Under the pieces are notes generated by a model. That model did not search any database. It was not told where the DNA came from and was given only the letters and a program-made list of their open reading frames with translations. From the NCBI RefSeq assembly GCF_022539505.1, contig NC_061510.1, forward strand, positions 393,124,249 to 393,188,248: a stretch of 64,000 nt of DNA. Direction: 5' to 3'. The translations under genes and the position numbers were made by a program. This stretch comes from Lolium rigidum (Eukaryota; Streptophyta; Magnoliopsida; Poales; Poaceae). Shown piece by piece: positions 31,446 to 43,121 of this stretch (positions are counted from its first letter, which is position 1; every line of letters starts with the position of its first letter).

Positions 31446-34345
31446 TGTAACAGAAACACTTTGTTAATCAAATAAATGTTGCTAAGTTGTTCATAAGCAT
31501 GCATGCATTTGCATTCAAATTGAGAAATTTTGCACTAATATGTGTTGAAACAATGTTGCAAAATGTTGTGGTTTGGTCTCATAAAAATTTGGTGCAAAAA
31601 GTCCCTCAAATTTTGGGTCAAAACACCCTAAAACCATCAAAATCTACCCTGTTTTTAATTTCTGGAAAATTCCCTAAAATCCAGGGGGTTATTGGGAAAA
31701 ATCCCCTTGTCTTCTTCCCCGAGCGAGGCGGGGCCAGTGCTGCCTGGCGCCCGCACGGCCGTCGATGGCGCCGGCGGCCTGGATCCTCCCCGCCGCCCCC
31801 GAGCGCCTACAAAGCTCCGCGCCGCCGCCGTGGACAACCCTAGCATGCCCCATTTATTCCCCCTCCTCTTCTCTATGCCGCGCGGCCAAACCCTAGCCCG
31901 GCCAGAGCTCGCCGTCGCTGCCGCTCCGCTCCTTCCCGCGCTCGGCCATCGCCACCACCAGCTACGCCGCGACGTCGTCGACCTCCTCTGCCCATCAACG
32001 CAAGCCAACAGGGCCGGAATCGGCCGAATCGACCGGCGCCCGTGGCTCTGGTCTCCGCCGCTCGCCGGAGCTCCAGGCCTCCCCTCGCCTCGCCGACGCC
32101 ACCACGAGCTCCACGGTGAGCTCCTGGTCCTCCTGGTGCCCGCCGCTCGCCCTGGGTCACCGCCTATCGCGCTGGCGATGAGCGCCTGCAAGCTCTGCCG
32201 CCGGCCACCGCCGCCGTGGTCGCTCCGGCGACCATTGGAGGGCGGCGCCACCCTCATTTGGTTCGCCGCGAGCCCGCGCATCCAACGCGCATGGCCACGC
32301 ACGCCCTGGCGCCCTGCAGCGCCATCCCCGTGGCCAATCTGGCCGGCCATGTCCTGGCTGACGTCGTGCTGATGTCATGATACGTCAGCCGACTCTTTTT
32401 AATTTCTGTTTTATTTAATAATTCAGGAAATGATGTATTATATATCAATTTGTTCAGAATTTGAAATCCTACATGTTTATGAGCATCTCATACATCATTA
32501 CAACCTTTAAACTTGCAAATTTAGCGAAACCCTAACCGAACCCTCTCATATGGTGGTATCCGGTGCCGGAACCCCTTTAATCTGACGATGCACTTAGGTT
32601 TTTCTGAATTCCTTAAACATGACATATCATTCATATTGTATGCGCATTGCATTATGCCATGTCGTGATTGTATGTTTCCCTTTCCGGTGTTTGGTTCTTC
32701 GCGCTAGGATCTGAGCCGGAGTCCGACGTCAACGCCACCGAAGAACAGTACTCATCCCCTGAGGGACAAGGCAAGCCCTAACCTGGTTCATCTATGATTT
32801 CGAAATGCTTTTATCTGTGGTTCCTACATATCGCATACAATTCAACTGTCTTTTATCGATAGATAGAGTTACCCTATCTGTTGCATGTCCGACCTTTGTA
32901 GCCTCGATACCACCGATCCACTCGCTCCTAGCATAACTAGGTTTGGCATGTGTGCGTCGCGAGAGCCTTTATCTCTTTATGCTTAGCCATGCTTAGTTTG
33001 TTACGCTACTACTCCGGTCTTCGGACAGGAGCCTTACAATGAAATGAATCTAGTATGACAGAGTTGACGTGGTAAGTATAGAGATGATGATAAACATGAT
33101 TAAAGGCTCGGACGAGAGGCCACATTGGGATGTGGTGGGTTGTTTCGTTTCGCCGACCCTAGGAACCGAGTTCTCGCCTCTTGAACCAAGACCGAGCGTA
33201 CAACCACACGAGGCCCTATTATGGTACCATCTCGACTCACTAACTTGCCTAGTAGATTCCATGAGTCACATAGTTTGCGCGTTACCTGGTCATATGCATT
33301 GCATCTTGCTTGGGGGTTAAAGGTACATAACAGGCAGGTAAGCGTGGTCGTGGTGGCTGGGGTTGCGGCCTCTGGGGAAACCCACCTCGGTACACATCGT
33401 TAAGGACCGACTTCGGGACTTGACCCGTTACGGCGGAACAATCCTTAGCGCGTGACTCATGGTCTCGGCGATATCAAGGTAAAGGTCGTGGTCGACCACC
33501 CTCTGCCGGCTTTCCAAGGAAGAAAGCTCAAACGTTGGCACTAAGAGTCGGTTGGCACGTGTGGGTAAAGTTGTGCACCCCTGCAGGGTTAAATCTTTTC
33601 GAAAAGCCGTGTCCACGGTTACGGACGACTTGGGAATGGATTCTGTGATCATAGACAACTTGAAGATAACTGTAAAACCTGGCAATCAATGTGTGTTTAC
33701 GGATATCTTCTCCGGGTGTTGAGGGGGTTATCCGAGGATAGTGGTTCGAGATGATGAAGTTTGGTGGATACAATATGATGATCAATAGAGATAGAGATGT
33801 CGCTCTCTTATCCCCTTTCAAAGACTCTGAGTAGTCGAACTTCTCCTCTCTCTTGTCTTGCAAAGGAAAATTGGCTTTACGCAAAGAAGATCTACAGAAA
33901 GCCCGCATACCCGCTTTGCTAAAAGGTTGTACTAAGTCTTGCTGAGTCCCTGTACTCAGCTTTGCATGCTTTTGTTTCAGATGAAGTCGCTACAGCCGAA
34001 GGTGGTTTCTACGTTAACATCGATGGTTAGTTTGGAGTTCCCAGGCAGCAGCACTGCGACTTATGGGCTGGGACGTCGCTTTATGTTATGGCTTCTTAAG
34101 CCCTTTGCTATCTTGTTATTTAGAATAACATAATTTGCTTCGTTGCTTGTTGAATGTTGGGTCGGTGACCTCTGCGTGTAATAATTTGGATCTTACTCTG
34201 TTAAGAGTTGTAATATATCATTTTGAGTCGTAGAGTCACTCGTTGTGTTACCGATTCTCTCACTTTGTAGTCTTCCGAGCTCGAGGTTAGGCTTATGTCG
34301 GACGAAGATCTGGTATTTGTCTAACCTCGATCCCGGGGTGCCACA
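31446..34345 (+). mobile_element. 5' LTR of the chromovirus, 2900 bp
   Basis: Starts TGTAACAGAAACACTTTG and ends CCCGGGGTGCCACA. The first 600 bases match the 3' LTR start at 63387 closely. A GC-rich segment at 31710-32370 gives long frames on both strands that are compositional. No gene is called in the LTR. Confidence 0.9.
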
Positions 34346-34350
34346 GGTTT

Positions 34351-34362
34351 TGGTATCAGAGC
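34351..34362 (+). promoter_or_regulatory. Primer-binding site for initiator methionine tRNA
   Basis: TGGTATCAGAGC, five bases after the LTR end, is complementary to the 3' end of plant initiator tRNA-Met. It is the standard site of many chromoviruses and copia elements. Confidence 0.9.
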
Positions 34363-34933
34363 AGGACTGACTGTAGGAAACCCTTGTTAACTGGTCGATG
34401 TTGAGTCTAGTGGTTGTGAAAACTATTTGAAAGCTAAGGACTATTTGCAAAACTCTGAATAGGATTCTTTTTACTTTTTACCTGGTGTCACTCTATGCTG
34501 AGTCATCTTACCTGGTTTTGATTGGAAAAAGGTTTCACTTCTTTCCTATCAATTCAAATCTCTAGGATACACGGGTTTGGGTTATTTTTCTCCAGTACTC
34601 CGTACCTGGTTGCTTGTCTCAGAGTTTCCAGAATGCCTCAGTTAATCTGAAGCATTGTTCCTTTATTCTTGCTTCGGGTGCTTAGCATCCAATTGTTTGC
34701 CTTTATGCGACATGGTGATGGTATGTCATCTTTGCATTCCATCTTCATGGTTTGTGAGTCGGTTAGTAGTGTGTACATTTTGTATGCTTGTTTAACTACT
34801 ATGATCGATACGATGGTATATATTCATATCACATGTTTTGTCCTTTAGCATGCTCATTGCATTCGGTACATGCTATCCTCAGTTGAATCCTTCCGGTGAA
34901 TCTGTGTCTCATGGTTTTTGTTTTCTCCTCAGG

Positions 34934-35800
34934 ATGTCAGGCGGTACTAGAAGTGGTGCTGGCCGTGGTCGTGGCCGTGTTCATGGCCGTGGCAATGGCC
35001 GTGGAGATGGTCATGAGGAGAATGTTGAACTTCCTCCTCCTCCTTCTATGGTCCAACTTATGGCCATGTACGAAGCCAATCATGCTGACAACATAAGGCT
35101 CCTTGAAAGGATTGAGCGGAACACAGCTCAGCGTCATGAGGAACAAGTGGGGATCCGAAGCTTCATCCGCCTCACCCCACAAGTGTTCAGTTATTCCACT
35201 GAGCCACTTGATGCTGACTACTGGCTCCGCACCATCGAGCGCAAGCTTGAGGTTGCCCACGCTGCTCAAGCAGATTGGGTGAACTTTGCCACCTACCATC
35301 TTCAAGGAGCTGCTGGTTCATGGTGGGAAAACTTCCTGTTGATGCAGCCTGCTGGTCATGTCGTAAGTTGGCCAGAGTTCAAAGCTGCTTTCCGTGCATA
35401 TCATATCCCAGAGGGTCTGATGGATGAGAAAAGAGAAGAGTTTCTGAAGCTAACGCAGGGCAGTGGTTCTATATGTGACTACCAAGGTAATTTCTATCGC
35501 CTTGCCCGCTATGCTCCTGAAGAGACTTCCACTGGTGCCAAGAAGCAAGCCTTGTTCCGCAAGGGACTGGATCCTGAGCTTCGTCGAGATCTTCATCTCT
35601 TGGACTTCCCAACCTGCCAAGACCTTGTCAACAAGGCTATGAAGGCAGAGAGAGGAAAGGTGGAGTATGAGGAAACTCGCAAGCGTCCTCGAGATACTTC
35701 TCAGTCTTCTGGATCAGGCAATCAGCGCCGTCGTGTTTTCATTCCATACAGTGTTGTGCCTCGTGCTCCTAATGCACCAAAGTCTTCTGGTTATGCTCCT
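34934..35800 (+). pseudogene. Gag of the chromovirus, split by the copia element
   Basis: The ATG at 34934 opens MSGGTRSGAGRGRGRVHGRG, a basic Gly/Arg-rich start. The capsid domain (Retrotrans_gag) follows: DYWLRTIERKLEVAH, WVNFATYHLQGAAGSWWENF, SWPEFKAAFRAYHIPEGLMDEKREEFLKL and a C-terminal YNRLARYAP-like FYRLARYAPEETST. It is open for 289 codons until the copia LTR enters after SSGYAP. The zinc knuckle that should follow is at 59843, beyond the insertion. The start is preferred because the upstream codons overlap the leader. Confidence 0.9.
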
Positions 35801-37582
35801 TGAAGGGATTCGTAGCATAGAAAACAAAAAATTCCTACCGCGAGAACGCAATCCAAGCCAAGATGCAATCTAGAAGATGGGAGCAACGAGGGGATGAACG
35901 AGACTAACCCTTGAAGATTTCCAAAGCCTACAAGAGGAGGCTCTCGTTGCTGCGGTAGACGATCACTTGCCGCTTTCAAAAGCGCGTAGAAGATCTTGAC
36001 GGTGCCACAATCGGGCAGCACCTCCGTACTCGGTCACACGTTCGGTGTTGATGACGACGTCCTTCTCCCCGTTCCAGCGGGCAGCGGAAGTAGTAGATCC
36101 TCCTTGGAATCCCGGCAGCACGACGGCGTGGTGGCGGTGTCGATGGAGATCTCCAGCGGAGCTTCGCTAAGCGTATGCGGGAGAAGAGGTGGAGGAGGGG
36201 CGCTAGGGTTTGGGAGAGGGGACTTGGGCACCGGCCACTTGGGGGCTGCGGCCAAGAGTGGCTTGGTGTGTCCGGCCCCTGCCCTATGCCCCTCATTATA
36301 TAGGTGGAAGCCCCAAGAGTTGTATCCCAAGTCTTCGAATAAGACCCCAACACCAAAACCTACCTTTGGTGGGAAACCTACTCAGGATGGGAGTCCCACT
36401 CTAGGTGGGATTCCCACCTTTCCTTGAGGGAGGGTGGCCGGCCACCTCAGGTGGAGCCCACCTGGGACTCCTCCCTTAGGGTTTGGCCGGCCAAGCTTGT
36501 GGAATCCCTCCGGGACTCCACCTTCCATAGTGCCTTTCTTCCGGACTATTCTAGAACCTTCTAGAACCTGCCATAAATGCACCGGATCATTTCCAAACAT
36601 GGAATATGACTTCCTATATATGAATCTTATCCTCCGGACCATTCCGGACCTCCTCGTGATGTCCTGGATCCCATCCGAGACTCCGAACAAAACTTCGAAC
36701 TCCATTCCTTATTCCATATCTACTTAAATGACATCAAACCTTAAGTGTGTCACCCTACGGTTCGTGAACTATGTAGACATGGTTGAGACTTCTCTCCGAC
36801 CAATAACCAATAGCGGGATCTGGAGATCCATAATGGCTCCCACATATTCAACGATGACTTAGTGATCGAATGAACCATTCACATACGATACCAATTCCCT
36901 TTGTCACGCGATATTTTACTTGTCCGAGGTTTGATCATCGGTATCACTCTATACTTTGTTCAACCTCGTCTCCTGACAAGTACTCTTTACTCGTACCGTG
37001 GTATGTGGTCTCTTATGAACTTATTCATATGCTTGCTAGACATTAGACGACATTCCACCGAGAGGGCCCAGAGTATATCTATCCGTCATCGGGATGGACA
37101 AATCCCACTGGTTGATCCATATGCCTCAACTCATACTTTCCGGATACTTAATCCCACCTTTATAACCACCCATTTACGCGAGTGGCGTTTGATGTAATCA
37201 AAGTACCTTTCCGGTATAAGTGATTTACATGATCTCATGGTCGAAAGGACTAGGTAACTATGTATCGAAAGCTTATAGCAAATAACTTAATGACGTGATC
37301 TTATGCTACGCTTAATTGGGTGTGTCCATTACATCATTCATATAATGACATAATCTTGTTATTAATAACATCCAATGTTCATGATCACGAAACCATGATC
37401 ATCTATTAATCAACAAGCTAGTTATACAAGAGGCTTACTAGGGACTCTTTGTTGTTCACATAACACACATGTATCAATGTTTCGGTTAATACAATTATAG
37501 CATTGTATGTAAACATTATCATAAACACAAAGATATATTATAATAACCATTTTATTATTGCCTCTTGGGCATATCTCTAACA
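35801..37582 (-). mobile_element. 3' LTR of the copia element
   Basis: In plus coordinates it runs from TGAAGGGATTCGTAGC to GGCATATCTCTAACA. It pairs with the split LTR at 49747-51319 plus 59556-59765, differing by scattered substitutions. ORFs within it appear in both copies and are not called. A short palindrome GGTGGGATTCCCACC lies near 36403. Confidence 0.9.
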
Positions 37583-38000
37583 GTCTCCCACTTGCACTAG
37601 AGTCAATAATCTAGTTTACATTTGTAAAGATATAACACCTTGGCCTTCCGGTGCTTTATCATGTTTTGCTCACGGGAGAGGTTTTAGTCAACGGTTCTGA
37701 CACACTCAGAAACGTATGTATTTTGCAATTCATTTGCGTCTTCACGCATCACTCATTTTCCAAATGAGTCGGCATTAAATATGTTTGGTCTTCTGGTGGA
37801 ACCTTAATTCCGCGGTCCGAAATATGTCACTAATATTGTCACACAATATAGCTTCAAAGTTCCGACACTATCGGAACTACACCAAGTTCTCAAAGAACTC
37901 CTCGACTTAAACATCCTCGGTCATTGTCAAAACAATGACATACTCTGCCTTCGTTTGTAGAATCCGTCACAATATTTAGAACTCATCTAAATCTAGCATA
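37583..38000 (-). pseudogene. Copia RNase H remnant
   Basis: Minus-strand reading close to the purine tract gives broken frames with recognisable copia RNase H pieces. These are a DSTNE-like stretch near 37960, LYCDNIS near 37840, QKTKHI near 37790, and a terminal DPLTKPLP-like segment near 37680. Several frameshifts and stops separate them. The purine tract and LTR follow immediately, as in BARE-type elements. Confidence 0.6.
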
Positions 38001-41000
38001 GACAACTTCTAGCTCATTGTGCTACCTTTTAAACAACACTTAGCCTAATTGAGATTTGAAATTCATTTTTATATGTGACCAAACCAATATCGGTGCAACA
38101 CTTTACAGCGATTTTGTTTGTCATTACCCCATATAAAACTATATATATCCTTGGTTCTTCTAAAAACACCCAAGGATATTCTTACTGTCGTCCAATGATC
38201 ATCACATGAATCATTCTGGTACATGCTCATAACACTTTAGAGCACAGGATATCTGATTGTGTACATATTAACCGTGATCTAAAGTCACTCATGTGTTTTT
38301 ACTCATTGAGTGTCAGATACACTCAAGTCTTGTTAAACCTTCACATGAAAGAACACATTCTTAATATTTCTATATTGAACTACTTCAATATCCATTCTAT
38401 GTACTTTGACTTAAACTTATTATGTGTTTCAATCTATCTTCATAGATCTTGACATTAAATATGTTTCAGTCCATATCCTTTCATTGAAGTTAATTCTCAA
38501 TGAAACCTTTTTAATCAAGTATATAATTACATCATTTATAACCAACTATATGTCATCACATAAAGTATTATAAATATGTCTCAGCGCTCCCACTTAATTT
38601 CTTGCAAATGCAAGCATCTTCATCGTTTCTGATGAAATCAAAAACTCTTTGACTATTTCATCTGGTGAAGATTCCAACTCCGCGATACTCACTTTATCCA
38701 ATTGAAGTTCGTATACCTATCTAGTATTCCACGGACTAGCAAAACTCTTGGTTGTATCTTGTATACACCTTTAATACACACTTCTGTTAAGTAATGTATT
38801 TTGCCATCCTACTAGCATATCTCATAAAAGAAATATGTAGCAATTACTAGAATAATCCACATAGACTATAAGCATCTCTACGGGAGATCTAATCTTAGTG
38901 TAGTCAACTCTTTGAACTTTGTCGTAAACAATTTTTCGACAAGTCGAGCTTATTCAAGGATATTCCATCCAAGTCCATCAATTTTATAGATCCTTTTTAT
39001 TTTAAAAAGTATTTATCTATCTTGGATTTAATGGTGTATAGCCATTTTAACGGAGTTAGGGCCCATCATAACTTCTTTGTTTGTAGTTGGTTTATTATTG
39101 TTTAAAATCAATCCTTTGTCCACAAATCATTTATTTGATCACAAAGTAAACCATACCTACAAGGTTCAATAGGTACTTTGATCTCCATGACTATAACACT
39201 TTGTAGACATGGGAGCTATGATCTTTGTGGCCACTTCCAGAACCATTTCTGATGATGCGCTACTCTGATCATTATGCTCAGGTTCATCAACCTTATCAAG
39301 TTCTATTGTCCTCCCACTCAAATACTTCGCTAGAAACATTTTCTTGGAAATAAGTAAGAAACATTGACAAACACTTTTGTCTTTGTCTCCATAGTGGGAA
39401 GAATTCACAATCAAATCTCTGGGATAACCAACAAAGACATTCATCCGATCTTGGTTGTAAACTTATTTACTTATGCTATTCATACCAAAATTTAAGAAAA
39501 GACCATTAGGGTTTACACCCATACCATAACTTGTATGGCGTCATTTCAACGGATTATGATGATGCTCTATTCAGTGTAAAAGCGGTAGTCTAAAGCATAA
39601 TCCACAAAATATAATGGCATCAATTTATATTATCTCATCATTAATCCAACAAGGTTTGGATACGTCTCTCGGATACTCTATTATCATTATGATACTCCAA
39701 GAAACGTGAGTTGTAGAACAATTTCATAACTCTCTTAGATGTTCGCTAAAAATCGTAATTCAAATATTTCCACCATGATCCAATCATAGATATTTGACTT
39801 TTCTATTACGATGATTTCCACTTCATGCTGAAATTTATTTGAATCCATTCAAATGTTTCAAACTTCTTCCTTATCGAATATATCCATATATATATACTCA
39901 ATTCATTGTTGGAAGTTTTCATGAAGTAGAAGAATCTCCCGCACACAACTATGCCCAGTGAACCACATACATCATTATGCATGTTTCCACTAAGTTAGTT
40001 TCCCGTTCAACTCTTGGCCTATGAACGGTATTTCAGTCATTACTTTTAGAAAAGATTTTGCAAGCGCCCAATGATTCAAAAATCAAATGACTCCAAAAAT
40101 CCATTTGCATGGAGTTCCTTCATGCGTTCTTCTCTAACATGACCTAAATGGCGGTTCCACAAATAAGTGGAATTCAAATCATTTGCCTTATGGCATTTAG
40201 CGTCAGTGTTATGTATGTGTGTTTCACCATTAAGATTTATAATAACTTATCCATCGTACATGGAGTAATGTCATAATTTGAACAACTTATTGTTTTCATT
40301 TGACTAGAGCATAATAACAATTATTAAGTTCTTTATTATAAATTTCTAAGGGCTAGATAGAATGCCAACGATGAACATAATAACACTTTATTTTTGTTCC
40401 AGAAGTGCATTCCTGTCATATTCCTTGTCAGTCACTTAGGCCATTGTATTCTTGTATTGCGTTGTTTTGTATGACACTTCATACCAACCAATATGGTACA
40501 AATACCCAAGAATTTCATTGTATGACCAAACGAGGAATACATCCATAACATGTATATCATTTATATACACCTGAGCTAGACTTTCTAGTCTTTTCTTTCT
40601 TTCTGCCAATAATCTTTTTGTAGTTTCTCTTTTAGCTTTCCTCATCATTCAGAAAAACACTTCAACATTAATAACTTCTAGGTTTGTTGGTCAAATACCA
40701 ATAACCTTGAGGTTATTACTTTGAAGTTGATCATCATATGACAAGTGTTCCGGATTTCACTATTAGTAACTTTGTAATATGATGAACAATTTCACTCATA
40801 ATTTTATCCATCATATCATGACGACTTTTCCGAGACCATGTCTGTACATGCTAGGCTCGTAAAGTTTAACCTCAGTATTCGCATGTACAAATCTGACTTG
40901 CACCCGTTGCATACACTCGTAGAATCTATAACACCCGATCATCATGAGATGCTTCGAAACGACGAGTCTTAGAAACAGTGCATACTAAGGACGATCACTT

Positions 41001-41885
41001 CATAGATATGCGAATATCTTTAGTGTCCAACTTAGTTGGAGGATTGAAACCCCGGGCGTCTTCAACCTTCGTACATTCCCATAAAACTTATGAGTTTATG
41101 TAGTCTCACTAGATTATATTCTATCATCTTGCAATAAGGTCTTAGATATCACATATATCTTATACCTTGCTTATTTCGAAAACTAAATTTTCAGCTCCTT
41201 ACTTTTTCAAACAGATTTGAACTTCAAGTTTCATGGAGACAAGATAACTTTAGGTACTAATTGAAACCACAACTCTTTGAATCAACAATGTGAGGTTTAC
41301 TAAAAGTTTGCAATAGGACTTAATCATTTCTTGATACTTTAACAATACGATACCAGTCCGTAAAGTTTCTTGTCAGATTTTAACAGTATTTCAATCTCAA
41401 TTACAAGACTAGCGCATGGTAGAAAATGGATGCCAATACTACAAAGTTAATTCAAAATACTACTCAGACTATGTTCATGATAATTAGTTCATGTTTTAAT
41501 CTAATTACTAATGAACTCCCACTTAATACAACATCCCTCATAGTTGTTAAGTGGTACACGATCCAAATCCACTACACCAAAACCGATCATCACGTGAGAT
41601 GATGTAGCTTCAATGGTGAACATCAACATGTTGATCATATCATCCATATGACTCATGTTCAACCTTTCGGTTTCCGTTGTCCCGAGGCCATGTCTGTACA
41701 TGCTAGGCTCGTCAAGCAAACCCAAGTATTCCGCGTGTGCAACATGGCTTACACCCGTTGTATGTGAACGTTGAGTCTATCACATCCGATCATCACGAGA
41801 TGCTTCGAAACGACGAACTGTGCAACGGTGCATACGAGGGGAGAACACTTTATTATCTTGATATTAATGTGAGGGATCATCTTAT
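38001..41885 (-). pseudogene. Decayed copia gag-pol region
   Basis: About 3.9 kb of A/T-rich sequence lies where gag, protease, integrase and RT should be. It has no open frame over 100 codons. One readable piece is 39166-39444 (minus): VFVGYPRDLIVNSSHYGDK ... SGRTIELDKVDEP, the post-integrase VFVGYP block of copia pol. Near 38590-38650 a NDEDACICKKLSGS-like reading fits copia RT. A stretch at about 40780-41010 is a diverged direct copy of about 41630-41850. Confidence 0.55.
39166..39444 (-). pseudogene. Copia integrase C-terminal fragment
   Basis: A 92-codon frame opening MNVFVGYPRDLIV. In copia pol the VFVGYP motif lies between integrase and RT and is followed by a linker with acidic residues, as here (IELDKVDEPEH). 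It is the best-preserved coding piece of this element. Frame breaks surround it. Confidence 0.65.
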
Positions 41886-41890
41886 AATGC

Positions 41891-43059
41891 TGTTATCACC
41901 AGAATTTGACCGAGTCAGAGGTGGGCCGCGATCAAGATGGACTCGAAGAATATATATATTGGAGAAATACGTGAATCGGCCTTACATGCAAAGTTTGGGC
42001 TAGTTTGCCCTTGTATCTGTAACATACTAGATTACGTGTCGGTTAGGAGTTAGAGTTTTACCCGTGCACGGTTAGGTGCACGCCTCAGTTAGAAAGTCCT
42101 TTGGACTATAAATATGTATCTAGGGTTTATGGAATAAACAACAACCAACGTTCAACACAAACAAGTCTCGGCGCATCGCCAACTCCTTCGTCTCGAGGGT
42201 TTCTCCGGTAAGCACCATGCTGCCTAGATCGCATCTTGCGATCTAGGCAGCACAAGCCTGCCTACGTTGTTCATGCGTTGCTCGTACTGAAGCCTCTTTG
42301 ATGCCGAGCAACGTAGTTATCTTAGATGTGTTAGGGTTAGCATTGTTCTTCGAATTACATGCTTTCGTTATGCAACCCTTGCACATCTAGCCGCCCTTAC
42401 ACCTATCTTAGGTGTAGGGGCGGCACCCCGCTTGATCATAGTTTAGTAGATCTGATCTGTTACGGTTGCTCCTTGTTCATCAAGGATTAGTTTAACATCC
42501 GCAATAGTTAGGCCTTACAAAGGGTTGGAGGATCCAGCGACGTGTAGGGTGGCGTTTGCTAGCCCTAGAAAGGATGTTCCGGGGATCAACCTCGTGTTGG
42601 TTTTTAGGCCCTCGTCTAGGATCGGCTCACGGTCACCGTGCGCGAGCGCGAGGCCCAATCGTGAGTAGGATGATCCGATTATGCGGTGAAAACCCTAAAT
42701 CGTCGTAGATCTAATTAGCTTTATCTTGATCAAGCAGGACCACCATATATTCGGACACCTCGTTCGAATCATGGGTGGATCGGCTCTTTGAGCCGATTCA
42801 CGGGATAACCCGAGAGCCGATCGAGGCTCGTATTTAATGTTTACGTGTATGCCATGCAGGAAACTAAGCGAGGCATCATCCACACCTTCCCCGACCAGGT
42901 ATAGGTCAGGTGGCACGCCCTTGCGATTGCATCGGACGTGCGACCGGAGGAGGCTTTGCGGGCCGTCGCTCCGAGGGACCGGGGCCAGCCCGCAGCCCTA
43001 GTTGTTCCCGGCTCTACTCGTGTTGCCCGTCTCGCCGCCGGGGGGTTTCGACGTCAACA
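41891..43059 (+). mobile_element. 5' LTR of element 7
   Basis: TGTTATCACC...GACGTCAACA. The TATA box TATAAATA is at 42107-42114. Downstream lie three perfect or near-perfect hairpins with three-base loops, at 42218-42252, 42390-42424 and 42779-42797. Confidence 0.95.
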
Positions 43060-43083
43060 CATTCTCGGCACGCCCGGTGGGAC
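43060..43083 (+). promoter_or_regulatory. Primer-binding region of element 7
   Basis: CATTCTCGGCACGCCCGGTG lies immediately after the 5' LTR. A site complementary to a tRNA CCA end should open with TGG. Here the bases are CTCGG (43064-43068), which would read CTGG if one C were absent. The same CTCG/CTG alternation recurs across the window. Confidence 0.55.
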
Positions 43084-43121
43084 AACCTTCGACATCCACA
43101 ACATCGCCATCTACATCCGAG

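Noticed and set aside
31692..32372. 226- and 231-codon frames on opposite strands
   Set aside because: Inside the chromovirus LTR in a GC-rich segment that recurs in the 3' LTR; no conserved motif.
34351..34362. tRNA-like match at the primer-binding site
   Set aside because: Only the 12-base complement of a tRNA 3' end is present; no cloverleaf. No tRNA or rRNA gene was recognised in the window.
36034..36427. Several 100-140-codon frames repeated at 49982-50375
   Set aside because: Both sets lie in the two LTRs of the copia element; they are LTR sequence, not genes.
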